Below, in pieces: positions 6,553 through 14,031 of a DNA stretch of 14,989 bases. Location: positions 1-14,989 of the forward strand of contig DKQR01000050.1 of the NCBI GenBank assembly GCA_002471805.1, given 5' to 3'. The notes below the pieces were generated by a model. The model was not told where the DNA came from. It made no database searches and saw only the letters and a program-made list of their open reading frames with translations. Every line of letters starts with the position of its first letter. The stretch's first letter is position 1. The stretch is from Fidelibacterota bacterium UBA7303 (GTDB lineage Bacteria; Fidelibacterota; Marinisomatia; Marinisomatales; UBA1611). Position numbers and translations under genes: made by a program.

Positions 6553-7107
6553 TTATGCAACTGTTTTAGATAGGAAGAAACTCCAATTAACAATCCAAAT
6601 TATTTGTAGGGCAATTAATATAACTACTCCTGCTATATGAAAGGTTCTATTATCACTGTAGGCAAGAAAACTGAACATTGCAAAAACAGACCCCCTTATT
6701 AGATTTCTACTCATATCACCTTCAACAAATACATAATCACCAATAGTAAACAAAACTATGAGTGTCATCATCAATGAAAAAAATGGTACTCTTTGCTCTA
6801 TAAAATGTGTATCCAGGTTTTCATTATGGTTTTTTGGTATGGATAGTAGTGTTGAAACCAAATAGAGTATAATCGCAGGTATTAAAGCCAGTAGGAGTTC
6901 TAAATAAGTCCAATCTGGTTGAATAGTTCTCCAGGATGCCCAAAAATGTTGAATAATCTGATTAATAGTTGCTATTATCCAAAAAATATGCAAAATTCCT
7001 TTTCTTGCGACACCCCTTAACATTTTAGATATTGTTTGGAGTAATACGGCAATACCTAGCCCAATAATTATCGATTTTAGAATCATTATAAATTCAAAAT
7101 TATTCAT
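6553..7107 (-). CDS. Multi-pass membrane protein of unknown function
   Basis: A 184-residue integral membrane protein I do not recognise. Hydrophobic segments lie at about 8-27, 37-53, 69-90, 109-128, 136-150 and 156-179, so roughly six spans. Short polar loops include RGVARKG at 31-37 and PKNHNENLDT at 91-100. There is no visible enzymatic motif. The start is supported by a GAGG on the minus strand at 7119-7116, eight bases upstream of the ATG. It is the only minus-strand gene of the left array, yet the repeats on both sides (D and E) stay in plus orientation. Its stop codon lies ten bases beyond the point where repeat D diverges. A pump subunit or toxin/immunity membrane protein is possible, but nothing points to either. 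Confidence 0.75.
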   Translation of the reverse strand: MNNFEFIMILKSIIIGLGIAVLLQTISKMLRGVARKGILHIFWIIATINQIIQHFWASWRTIQPDWTYLELLLALIPAIILYLVSTLLSIPKNHNENLDTHFIEQRVPFFSLMMTLIVLFTIGDYVFVEGDMSRNLIRGSVFAMFSFLAYSDNRTFHIAGVVILIALQIIWIVNWSFFLSKTVA

Positions 7108-7191
7108 GTCTATATCCTCAGCATAATCAGAACTAACAACTGAACTTAGAGAGGATAATGATTAATATTGAGCACTTGTAGACATCTATAA

Positions 7192-7215
7192 ATTCGTGGG
7201 CGGATGGGTAGATTT
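7192..7215 (+). repeat. Dispersed repeat, degenerate copy E without terminator
   Basis: ATTCGTGGG (7192-7200), matching the loop and right arm of copy C, is joined directly to CGGATGGGTAGATT, matching the tail end. The T-tract, GTTTG and part of the G-rich spacer are missing. It looks like an internal deletion between two G-rich stretches. It is the last copy seen; the remaining bases to 7343 hold no gene, and I see no terminator for either strand there. Confidence 0.72.
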
Positions 7216-7343
7216 GGATAAAGAGACTAATGCGAACAGTTAGGGGATTGTATTGGTAATTTTTAGGAATCTAAATTCTAATAATATGACGGATAGGGTA
7301 TTAGACAGATATGGGTGTGAGAATCATCCCGCCTCCTCAATCA

Positions 7344-9977
7344 TCAAAAAGAAATATTTAAGAACAAAGCAGGTGTAATCCCGAACATGGACACATCGGT
7401 GATGGTCAGAACCGGTGTGTAAGGATTATACCGTTTATGACTGACATTATTTTTATTATATATATTATAGATTGAAATGCCGGTATGAATGCGTGCTGTG
7501 AATAAGATACGGCGGGTGGAAATACTTATATCCAGGTGGTGAATGGGGTTTAATCGTTCATTGTTGCGGTTAGTGATAATTGAAATGGTTTGATTTGAAT
7601 TATCAATATTATTTATATGTGTATAGACACGGCCGGAGGAATATACCCAATTGGCTGTTAAATCCCAGTTACCGATTGTGGTCATGAGAACGGATTTTAT
7701 TTCGTGGGTTTTATCATGATCCCCTGGAAAATTTTCGCCATCATTCAAATCCGGGAATTCAAAGATTGTTGTGTTCAGCAGGTAGGATAACCAGCCAGTG
7801 ATATTTCCTTCCTTTTTCCGGATTAGGAATTCAGCCCCATTTGAATGCCCGAAACCGGTCAAGATTGATTCATTATTATTCGAAAGTGGGGTTGCTACAC
7901 CCTGGAATTTGATCAGATTTTCTAAGGATCTATGATATAATTCTGTGGTAATGCTGTAATTATTATAATTCCAGTTCAATCCTAAATGGTAATTCATTGA
8001 AGAAATATTTGGAATATCCTCAGATGAAAGCAACCACATTCTATCGGTGCCCCGGGTAGAGTAATTGCTGTTGAACTGATGGATAAACTGGTAGTGCCGT
8101 CCTAAAGATCCTTCAAGGGTGATTTCGTTATCAAATTTTTTCATGATGGAAAATCGGGGCGCTGCTAAGAATTCGGACAGCTCAGAAAAATAGGAAACCC
8201 TGATCCCGGATTGTATAATACAATTATGTAAAGCTGTCCACTTATCCTGGACATAGAATGAATGTAAATAACTGGATTGGAAGAACTGATAGGTTGTGTC
8301 GGAAGTTTCATCCTTTTTTTCATCTAGGAATTGAATATCATAAAATGAACCGCCAAAACCAGATGCAATTTTATGGTCTTTAAATCCTTTATAATTACCG
8401 TGTAGTTTGAATGTCATATCACTCACATTATTTTTTTCGCTGGAGGAACCTATCTGCATGGGATCCTGATTTACAATCGCTGTTTGATCCGATTCATAAT
8501 TGCTGGTATAAGTATATTCAGAAATTGTCAATTTTGAGTCCCAAATATGATTCCAGTGAGTGTTCCAATTCAAACTTATGCCATTATTACTCCATTCTGT
8601 TTTTTGCTGGGTGATGGAAGTATCATACCCGAATGTACTTCCAAATCCGTAGAATTTCCTGGTTTCCCGGATAGAATCTTTACCGGTGGATATTGTGATG
8701 CTGATTTTGTTCTTTGGTGAAAGCAGATAGGAAAATTTGGTATTCTGGTCATTATAAGAAAAATTTGGGGAATAGGAAGCAAATTGACTTTTTGACATGT
8801 CAGCACTTTTTCCAATGAGATCAAACTGGTTATCTCCGGTGACAAAATTTTGAATGGAATTATATAATTCCGTTTGATTGGTGGACCTCCTCATATTCAA
8901 TATCCAGCTCCCACGGTTTACAATGGGCAGTTCAATAGAAAATCCCTGGCTCATTAAATTTCCATAAAATGATCCGCGGGGCCGAAGGTTGTTGCCATTC
9001 CTGCTTGTTAATTCAATCACACTTGAAATTCGACCCCCAAATTGTGCAGGGAAACCGCCTTTGTAAACCTGAATATCCTTGATGGTATTGGCGTTGATCC
9101 CGCTTACAAACCCGAATAAGTGTCCCGTATGATAAATAGGCATGCCGTCAAGGAGAATCAAATTTTGGTCTGGCGTGCCCCCACGGATGTATAGATCGGA
9201 AGTTCCCCCTAATCCAAACTGAATCCCGGGGAGGAGCTGCAGGGACCTGAAAATATCCACCTCACCCAAATTGGGCAGGGTGGTTATATGCCGGGGAGAA
9301 AAAGAAATTTTCCCCGGTGTATCAGACCGATCCATAAATTCCCGGCCTTCTGCCGTGATCCAGACCCCTTCCGATAAAATAACCCTCGGCTGTAAATTGA
9401 CCCTCAGCAGGCTATATTCATCTCTGGGGAAATTCAGGGCAATTCTGGTGGTTTTATACCCAATGTAAGATACGGAAAGGGAACAGGATCTTACAGGAAT
9501 ATTGACAAGTGAAAAAGCTCCGTCGGAGCTGGATATATCACCGATACCCAGATCAGGAATATAGATGTTGGCATGGGGAATTGTTTCCCCAGTCTCCAGA
9601 TCAGTTACAAGCCCCGATAACCTGAACTGGTAGGGTTTCCCGGACTTGAATACTGTGAATTGCGTACCTGTTTGTTTCCACACCAGATCTGTTGTCGATA
9701 ACACTCTATCCATAGCCTCAATGGGTGAGCAGGCACTGCAGTTGGCTGTAATAGGGATGCCCCGCACTGCCTCATCTGGAAAAATAACCGGGATTCGATG
9801 GATGTCAGTCATTTCCTGCAGGACATCCTGCAGGGGGAGTTTATCGAACGAGAAGGAAATGGAATCCTGGACCTGGGCTGTCAGTTGGCAGCATAGGGCC
9901 AACTGGAAAAAAAAGGGAAATTTTTCGGGGGTTAAACTAGAGGATCGTACACGTTTCACCATCAAATTTAAACTCAT
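7344..9977 (-). CDS. TonB-dependent receptor with N-terminal STN signalling domain
   Basis: Outer-membrane active transporter and probable signal transducer, 877 residues. An N-terminal signal sequence (hydrophobic stretch 20-34, ending LTAQ) is followed by an STN domain at about 39-111 (ISFSFDKLPLQDVLQEM), a carboxypeptidase-regulatory-like sandwich at 117-182, a plug at about 215-328 with YIRGGTPDQNLILLDGMPIY (263-282) and KGGFPAQFGGRISSVIEL (306-323), and a long beta barrel. The protein ends in Phe (LFLNISF), as expected of a BAM-inserted barrel. The STN domain with the adjacent sigma and FecR genes implies it senses its own ligand. The ligand (siderophore, glycan or other) cannot be told; no adjacent SusD-like gene is present. 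The ATG at 9977 lies inside the fecR-like gene (about 41-base overlap); an ATG at 9962 would shorten the overlap and give a more typical signal peptide. Confidence 0.93.
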   Translation of the reverse strand: MSLNLMVKRVRSSSLTPEKFPFFFQLALCCQLTAQVQDSISFSFDKLPLQDVLQEMTDIHRIPVIFPDEAVRGIPITANCSACSPIEAMDRVLSTTDLVWKQTGTQFTVFKSGKPYQFRLSGLVTDLETGETIPHANIYIPDLGIGDISSSDGAFSLVNIPVRSCSLSVSYIGYKTTRIALNFPRDEYSLLRVNLQPRVILSEGVWITAEGREFMDRSDTPGKISFSPRHITTLPNLGEVDIFRSLQLLPGIQFGLGGTSDLYIRGGTPDQNLILLDGMPIYHTGHLFGFVSGINANTIKDIQVYKGGFPAQFGGRISSVIELTSRNGNNLRPRGSFYGNLMSQGFSIELPIVNRGSWILNMRRSTNQTELYNSIQNFVTGDNQFDLIGKSADMSKSQFASYSPNFSYNDQNTKFSYLLSPKNKISITISTGKDSIRETRKFYGFGSTFGYDTSITQQKTEWSNNGISLNWNTHWNHIWDSKLTISEYTYTSNYESDQTAIVNQDPMQIGSSSEKNNVSDMTFKLHGNYKGFKDHKIASGFGGSFYDIQFLDEKKDETSDTTYQFFQSSYLHSFYVQDKWTALHNCIIQSGIRVSYFSELSEFLAAPRFSIMKKFDNEITLEGSLGRHYQFIHQFNSNYSTRGTDRMWLLSSEDIPNISSMNYHLGLNWNYNNYSITTELYHRSLENLIKFQGVATPLSNNNESILTGFGHSNGAEFLIRKKEGNITGWLSYLLNTTIFEFPDLNDGENFPGDHDKTHEIKSVLMTTIGNWDLTANWVYSSGRVYTHINNIDNSNQTISIITNRNNERLNPIHHLDISISTRRILFTARIHTGISIYNIYNKNNVSHKRYNPYTPVLTITDVSMFGITPALFLNISF

Positions 9978-10860
9978 GCTGAGTCAATAGGGAAATGGTG
10001 CTCAGTACAGAGTTTAAATCACTTGCATCCAGCACACCGGTAACGGTGACGTCTGCAAGGGAGGGGTCAGTGAAGGTAAAAGAAATATCAAATATGCGCT
10101 CAATCTCGTCGCACACTTCCCGCAAGGGAGTTTGCTCACAAACCAGTTTATTGTGAATCCAGTCCGGATAGTCATTATAAGATTCAATTGCCGAACCAAG
10201 GTGTATCTCTGAAGGTTTAACATCTATCCTTTGACCACGGGTAAGAATGATGGATTTGGTTTGATTGGAAACCAGAACCATTCCTGTATTTACGCCCACT
10301 TCGAACCTGTCGGGACGAGCATGAATATTAAAGGTTGTACCTAATACTTTTACCTCGCCGTAGTCTGTATGGATCACGAAAGGAACAAGGCCCGGCTGAA
10401 CGTCAAAGAAAGCTTCACCGCTTAGGGTTACATTACGGTGATCGCTGTTAAAATCTGTTTTGTAGGTGAGTTTGCTGCTGGAATTGAGAGTCACGGAAGA
10501 CCCGTCATTAAGCAGCACGGTTTCAATTGAACCATACCGGGTCAGCACTGATTCTGTGGTCAGGAGATGGTAAACAATGGGCAGGCAAACTAATGCGGCC
10601 AGGGCCAAAGATACGATGTTTGACAGACGGGGCTTCCACCCCAGTATAGGAACTAAAGGAAATGGTGCAGCTTGGTTTTGACCCTTGTCCGGCTCAATGT
10701 CAGCGATGGCCATGCGCTGCTCGAGACGCATCCAGGCGTCATCCACTTCCGGTATCCGGGGCAGGTCAGCATAAACACTTTTTTCCCAGATCAGTTTTTC
10801 GATGTTATTCAGTTTTTTCATTTGTATGGGATTAACGTCTTTTTTGCGAAAAATACTCAT
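9937..10860 (-). CDS. FecR-family anti-sigma factor
   Basis: Inner-membrane regulator that holds the ECF sigma factor inactive until the TonB receptor signals. Of 307 residues, about 15-60 form the cytoplasmic sigma-binding part (IEKLIWEKSVYADLPRIPEVDDAW), 80-100 are one membrane span (NIVSLALAALVCLPIVYHLL), and 107-215 are the periplasmic FecR domain with LLNDGSSVTLNSSSKLTY, LSGEAFFDV and TTFNIHARPDRFEVGVNTG. Residues 238-307 form a DUF4974/STN-like domain (TPLREVCDEIERIFDISFTF), similar in plan to the STN domain of the receptor. The ATG overlaps the sigma-factor stop codon in an ATGA, so the two are probably translationally coupled. A second in-frame ATG at 10821 is possible. Confidence 0.93.
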   Translation of the reverse strand: MSIFRKKDVNPIQMKKLNNIEKLIWEKSVYADLPRIPEVDDAWMRLEQRMAIADIEPDKGQNQAAPFPLVPILGWKPRLSNIVSLALAALVCLPIVYHLLTTESVLTRYGSIETVLLNDGSSVTLNSSSKLTYKTDFNSDHRNVTLSGEAFFDVQPGLVPFVIHTDYGEVKVLGTTFNIHARPDRFEVGVNTGMVLVSNQTKSIILTRGQRIDVKPSEIHLGSAIESYNDYPDWIHNKLVCEQTPLREVCDEIERIFDISFTFTDPSLADVTVTGVLDASDLNSVLSTISLLTQHEFKFDGETCTIL

Positions 10861-11402
10861 AGATAATTGTTCAGGTTTTTCTTCAGGATTTTTATGGCCC
10901 TGTAGATCTGGTTTTCCACGGTACGGATACTCAGGTCCAGGAGTTCTGCAATTTCCGGGTTTGATTTGCCCTCGATACGGCTAAGGATAAAAATATTGCG
11001 GCATTTATCAGGGAGTTTTTCATTTACCAGTCGTTGAATTTCCTCCTGAAATACCTGCCCTTGGTTGATCATTTCCGGGTCATGAGTATCGGATCCTCCA
11101 TAATCCGGTATGGAACTTTCATGCCGTTGGCGGACTTCTAAATGGCGAAAATGATCGTAACATAGGTTGGAACTGATACGGGCAATCAGGGAAAAGAATG
11201 ACTTTTTTGGCTGTATGGAATTGCGGGTCTTCCAGACCCTCAGAAACGTTTCCTGGGTAATATCATCCGCTAGGTCTTCGTCCTTGACCCGGTATGCTAC
11301 AAAACGAAATAAAGATTCATGATAGTTATAAAAAAGTTTTCGAAAGGCGGATTTATCTCCGCCTTTTACTTTTCCCAGGAGGTGTTGCTCTGTGTCTGTC
11401 AT
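10857..11402 (-). CDS. ECF RNA polymerase sigma factor
   Basis: Sigma-70 family factor of the extracytoplasmic function group, expected to direct RNA polymerase to its own operon and perhaps other promoters. The product is 181 residues from the ATG at 11402 (a GTG lies one codon earlier). Residue numbers here are from that GTG. Region 2 spans about 20-92, with the core-binding and -10 recognition segment DLADDITQETFLRVW (44-58) and the FFSLIARISSNLCYDHFR helix. A short linker of about 35 residues follows. Region 4 (131-179) contains the helix-turn-helix NPEIAELLDLSIRTVENQIYRAIKILKK. It is first in a three-gene unit with the fecR-like gene (ATGA overlap) and the TonB receptor gene, the common arrangement in Bacteroidota. 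No strong Shine-Dalgarno sequence precedes the start. Confidence 0.94.
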   Translation of the reverse strand: MTDTEQHLLGKVKGGDKSAFRKLFYNYHESLFRFVAYRVKDEDLADDITQETFLRVWKTRNSIQPKKSFFSLIARISSNLCYDHFRHLEVRQRHESSIPDYGGSDTHDPEMINQGQVFQEEIQRLVNEKLPDKCRNIFILSRIEGKSNPEIAELLDLSIRTVENQIYRAIKILKKNLNNYL

Positions 11403-11405
11403 CAC

Positions 11406-11668
11406 GGGGTTGTTGAGAATTTACTTGCTCTTGGAAAAGATGAAAATGACAGAAAAAATGACAGACCTCTTATAAATAAGACTGCAATCTCTATATTCAA
11501 TGGTTCCATCTTTTTTCCTGCCCGCGTAGTTTTTCATCATTAAAAATGAAATATCAATGATTCGATCACATTACATAATAATTAAAAACCAGATGGCTTG
11601 GGCAGTAATGAAGAAACATTTTGATCTGTCTGGGGAATAATGGTCCAACATGCCCTAAATTCCATGGA
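11406..11668. promoter_or_regulatory. Divergent intergenic region between sigma operon and envelope cluster
   Basis: This stretch must hold the promoters for both operons. On the minus strand a GGAACC (11507-11502), resembling ECF -35 elements, is followed by GTCTTATTTATAAG, but the spacing is a few bases longer than usual, so autoregulation is only suggested. A direct repeat lies at 11443-11465. On the plus side TTTCAT (11532-11537) and ATGAAA (11546-11551) form a weak inverted repeat. No convincing sigma-70 promoter was found for the plus-strand cluster. Confidence 0.4.
11443..11465. repeat. Perfect 11-base direct repeat, 12-base period
   Basis: AAAATGACAGA occurs at 11443-11453 and again at 11455-11465, separated by one base. 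The 12-base period is a little over one helical turn, so both copies face nearly the same side of the DNA. It lies 41 bases upstream of the sigma-factor ATG, where a regulator could bind. A chance duplication is possible. Confidence 0.5.
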
Positions 11669-12655
11669 ATGAAAATTTTAAAGAAAATTAAAGAATCCAA
11701 ATGCATGGCAGTTATCCTGCTTTCCATATTTGCAGGCGGTTGTTCCATGTTCATTATTCGCAGCTACCCCGAGGTTATTTATAATGACCGACAGCCCCTG
11801 ATCTCAGTCACCTACGATTACGGTGAGATCGAAGTTCACCTGCCTCTGGTTTACCCCCGGTATCGACCGGAACAGATTGCTTTTCAGGTTTATTCCAGGG
11901 GCGACACAACATTTCCCCTGATCTCTGTCATGCAGGGTCCGTTGGACGAGATAGTTCTATTTTTACCCCACGGGGTCCTGGATGTGGAAGATTCCACAAA
12001 CCTGATCAAGATTATGCCCCAGGACTATGATTTCCGGAACTTCTACGTTCCCTTTAAAGGCATAGGAGCCGGCCGGATCGACCTGCCGGTAAACGCAATA
12101 GATTTTAAACCGCTGATAGTACAGGGAGTTGTTACCCTGGCCCAAAACGACAGCACTCTGTCCGGTGTGGCTCTTTCCGTCCAGGTGTTCCCTGCTACCC
12201 TGGCCAGGACAAAATCGGACGAAAATGGTATTTTTGAAATGGGTATTCCCGGCGAATTTATGAAATCACCAAATATTGAACTGATTGCCGGAAGCAATCT
12301 GATCTTTAAGCCTTTTCGGCAGAAGCTGGATTATAGCAATACAAAAGGGATATACCAGGATGTGCGCATCGGGCCCAGTAAAACACTGGAAGGCCCCATT
12401 TATTTGACCAATAAAAAATATGTTCATTTTCGGGAAAATCCGGATGTGGGCTCCGACACCAAATTTCTTCTTGATAAAGGAGAATCGGTAGCTGTGAAAC
12501 GGATGACCCGGGGGGAATATTTCGGAGATATTGAAGTGCTGCTTCAGGATGGGAAATTGGTTGTTTTTGACGGCTGGGTTGTAAAAGAAGACCTGACCCT
12601 GATGCAGCTGGAGAATATTTTTTCTAAGGAAAGTAACCATGAACCCGTGGAATAG
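11669..12655 (+). CDS. Lipoprotein with carboxypeptidase-regulatory-like and SH3-like domains
   Basis: Envelope protein of 328 residues. The N-terminus has a basic stretch, a hydrophobic core and FAGGC with the lipidation cysteine at residue 25 (ILLSIFAGGC). The frame extends upstream to a TTG at 11621, but the ATG at 11669 gives the correct lipoprotein signal and is preferred. Residues 150-215 look like a beta-sandwich of the carboxypeptidase-regulatory type (VQGVVTLAQNDSTLSGVALS, then SDENGIFEMGIPG). Residues 245-308 resemble a bacterial SH3 domain (YVHFRENPDVGSDTKFLLDK, ending DGWVVKEDL). It is the first gene of a packed plus-strand cluster and overlaps the PEGA gene by 17 bases. Function is unknown; binding to cell wall or to other envelope proteins is inferred from the SH3-like part. 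Confidence 0.75.
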   Translation: MKILKKIKESKCMAVILLSIFAGGCSMFIIRSYPEVIYNDRQPLISVTYDYGEIEVHLPLVYPRYRPEQIAFQVYSRGDTTFPLISVMQGPLDEIVLFLPHGVLDVEDSTNLIKIMPQDYDFRNFYVPFKGIGAGRIDLPVNAIDFKPLIVQGVVTLAQNDSTLSGVALSVQVFPATLARTKSDENGIFEMGIPGEFMKSPNIELIAGSNLIFKPFRQKLDYSNTKGIYQDVRIGPSKTLEGPIYLTNKKYVHFRENPDVGSDTKFLLDKGESVAVKRMTRGEYFGDIEVLLQDGKLVVFDGWVVKEDLTLMQLENIFSKESNHEPVE

Positions 12656-13124
12656 ATTCATCATATGTATCCTGGCTGTCTCCGGCAGCACGCTGCATGC
12701 CCAGATTGCTCTAAATGTGAATGCGATCCCCAGACAAGTGGAGGTGATAATGGACGGCATCTCCATTGGGGAAACCCCCATCAGGAACCAGCAGATCATA
12801 CCTGGTCCCCACAATTTCGAGATCATCAAGGATGGCTACGCACCCTTGACCTATTCCCTGATCGTTAATCCGGCAAAAGCAGTCAACCTTGATTTTTACT
12901 TAAATCCCATTTACAAAATAAAATTCACGACAGAAGAAGAAGGCTTGACCTTTGAATTAAATAAAAACCATCAATGGAGCGATAAAAAAATCCGTTTAGA
13001 GTTAGAGGCTGGAGAACATATTCTCATCGTATATAAGAAAGATAAGGTCGTAGATGAGCAGACCATCCTGGTTGATGAGCCAAAACAATTTAAATATTTT
13101 TTTAAGAAAAAATTGTCTGATTGA
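12639..13124 (+). CDS. Exported PEGA-domain protein
   Basis: Secreted or periplasmic protein of 161 residues. Residues 1-22 are a signal peptide (WNRFIICILAVSGSTLHAQ). Residues 26-78 form a PEGA domain, a beta-sandwich named after its PEGA motif and here carrying IPRQVEVIMDGISIGETPI and PGPHNFEIIKDGYAPLTYSL. Residues 90-155 look like a second, degenerate repeat (YKIKFTTEEEGLTFELN, then LELEAGEHILIVYKKDK). PEGA domains are found in surface proteins and probably mediate binding. AAGGA at 12626-12630, eight bases upstream, supports the ATG. It overlaps the lipoprotein gene before it and nearly touches the next gene, so all three are probably co-transcribed. Confidence 0.82.
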   Translation: MNPWNRFIICILAVSGSTLHAQIALNVNAIPRQVEVIMDGISIGETPIRNQQIIPGPHNFEIIKDGYAPLTYSLIVNPAKAVNLDFYLNPIYKIKFTTEEEGLTFELNKNHQWSDKKIRLELEAGEHILIVYKKDKVVDEQTILVDEPKQFKYFFKKKLSD

Positions 13125-13126
13125 CT

Positions 13127-14017
13127 ATGAAAATAATTTTCCTTTCTATCCTTATGGTTCCAATACTGCTGGCAGGAGGCCGAGGCAAGACAGTCTTGAT
13201 GCTGAACCAGTTTGAAAACCAAATCCCGGAATTGAGTTCCACCCTGGAGGCCAATTTCAGCGGATCAGAGTTTCAATTCAGGGAACCCATAGAAAAATTG
13301 ATCACGGACCTGGATGCGGAGCAGTATCCGGCAGCCAGCAGGATGGGTCTGGTCAAAATGGTGGGGAAAGAATATGGCGTGGATTATATCATTTATAATC
13401 AAATTCGGAATCAAGATGAACGTTTTTACCTTGAAGGCCAAATATTCAGCACCCGCTCCGGCGGACTCATCCTCCGGAGAAAGCTCGATTTACTGAATTA
13501 TACAGAAAGCCAGGTGAATGAGCTAAACCTGTGGGTCGGAGAGATTATGAACATTGTCTATCCAGGGTGGCTCGAAAACAGGGAATCCATTCTTTTTTCA
13601 GATCCAGCTGACATAACCTATGAAAAAACACCCATGGGCGCTGCCATGCGCAGCCTGGCTGTCCCCGGCTTGGGTCAGGCGTACTCGGGGAAAAAACTTT
13701 CGGCTGCATTCTGGGTAGCTCTGGAATCATCTTTGAGTGTTGGTATCTTGCTGAGTTTCCTCAATTATGATGCTGCCGCCAATAATTTCTTACAGTACCA
13801 GAAGGATTATAGTAATACAGATGATGAGAAAGAGATAGCCCAATATAGAGAGCTTGCTATTTCGGAGCATGCCAAACATATACGCTATAATAATCTTATG
13901 ATTGCGTTTGCATCTATCACCGGTACAACCTGGCTTGCCAACAGTGTCCATGCCTGGATCGTAGGACCCAGACCCTTCCATGAAATTTATAAGCAATGGG
14001 ATACCACCGAACGGTGA
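13127..14017 (+). CDS. Exported/membrane protein with DUF5683-type C-terminus
   Basis: A 296-residue envelope protein. It starts with a signal sequence (MKIIFLSILMVPILLAGG), then a mixed alpha/beta region to about 160 beginning KTVLMLNQFENQIPELS and containing YGVDYIIYNQIRN; this plan recalls periplasmic TolB/CsgG-like N-domains but is not conclusive. The C-terminal 130 residues match the DUF5683 pattern: AMRSLAVPGLGQAYSGKKLS, a hydrophobic helix, a long charged linker (YQKDYSNTDDEKEIAQYREL), then RYNNLMIAFASITGTTWLANSVHAWIVG with a second hydrophobic helix. A TTG six bases earlier overlaps the PEGA stop codon (TTGA) and could serve instead of the ATG. DUF5683 proteins are common in FCB bacteria and have no assigned activity. 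Confidence 0.75.
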   Translation: MKIIFLSILMVPILLAGGRGKTVLMLNQFENQIPELSSTLEANFSGSEFQFREPIEKLITDLDAEQYPAASRMGLVKMVGKEYGVDYIIYNQIRNQDERFYLEGQIFSTRSGGLILRRKLDLLNYTESQVNELNLWVGEIMNIVYPGWLENRESILFSDPADITYEKTPMGAAMRSLAVPGLGQAYSGKKLSAAFWVALESSLSVGILLSFLNYDAAANNFLQYQKDYSNTDDEKEIAQYRELAISEHAKHIRYNNLMIAFASITGTTWLANSVHAWIVGPRPFHEIYKQWDTTER

Positions 14018-14031
14018 CCGGAGGATGAAGC

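Noticed and set aside
1375..7215. Reading the repeats as canonical integron attC sites
   Set aside because: I looked for GTTRRRY and RYYYAAC cores around each copy and did not find matching pairs, and no integrase gene is in the window. The cassette comparison is kept only as an analogy.
1375..7215. CRISPR array
   Set aside because: Copies are hundreds to thousands of bases apart with genes between them, and no short-spacer array occurs anywhere.
9646..9990. 114-codon plus-strand open frame inside the TonB receptor gene
   Set aside because: It lies opposite the signal, STN and linker regions of a certain gene and reads as a shadow.
11502..11507. GGAACC as a defined ECF -35 element for the sigma operon
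   Set aside because: No -10 element at the usual spacing follows, so it is mentioned only as part of the intergenic region.
12266..12829. 187-codon minus-strand open frame opposite the SH3-like and PEGA genes
   Set aside because: Both plus-strand genes carry recognisable domains and export signals; the antisense product shows none.
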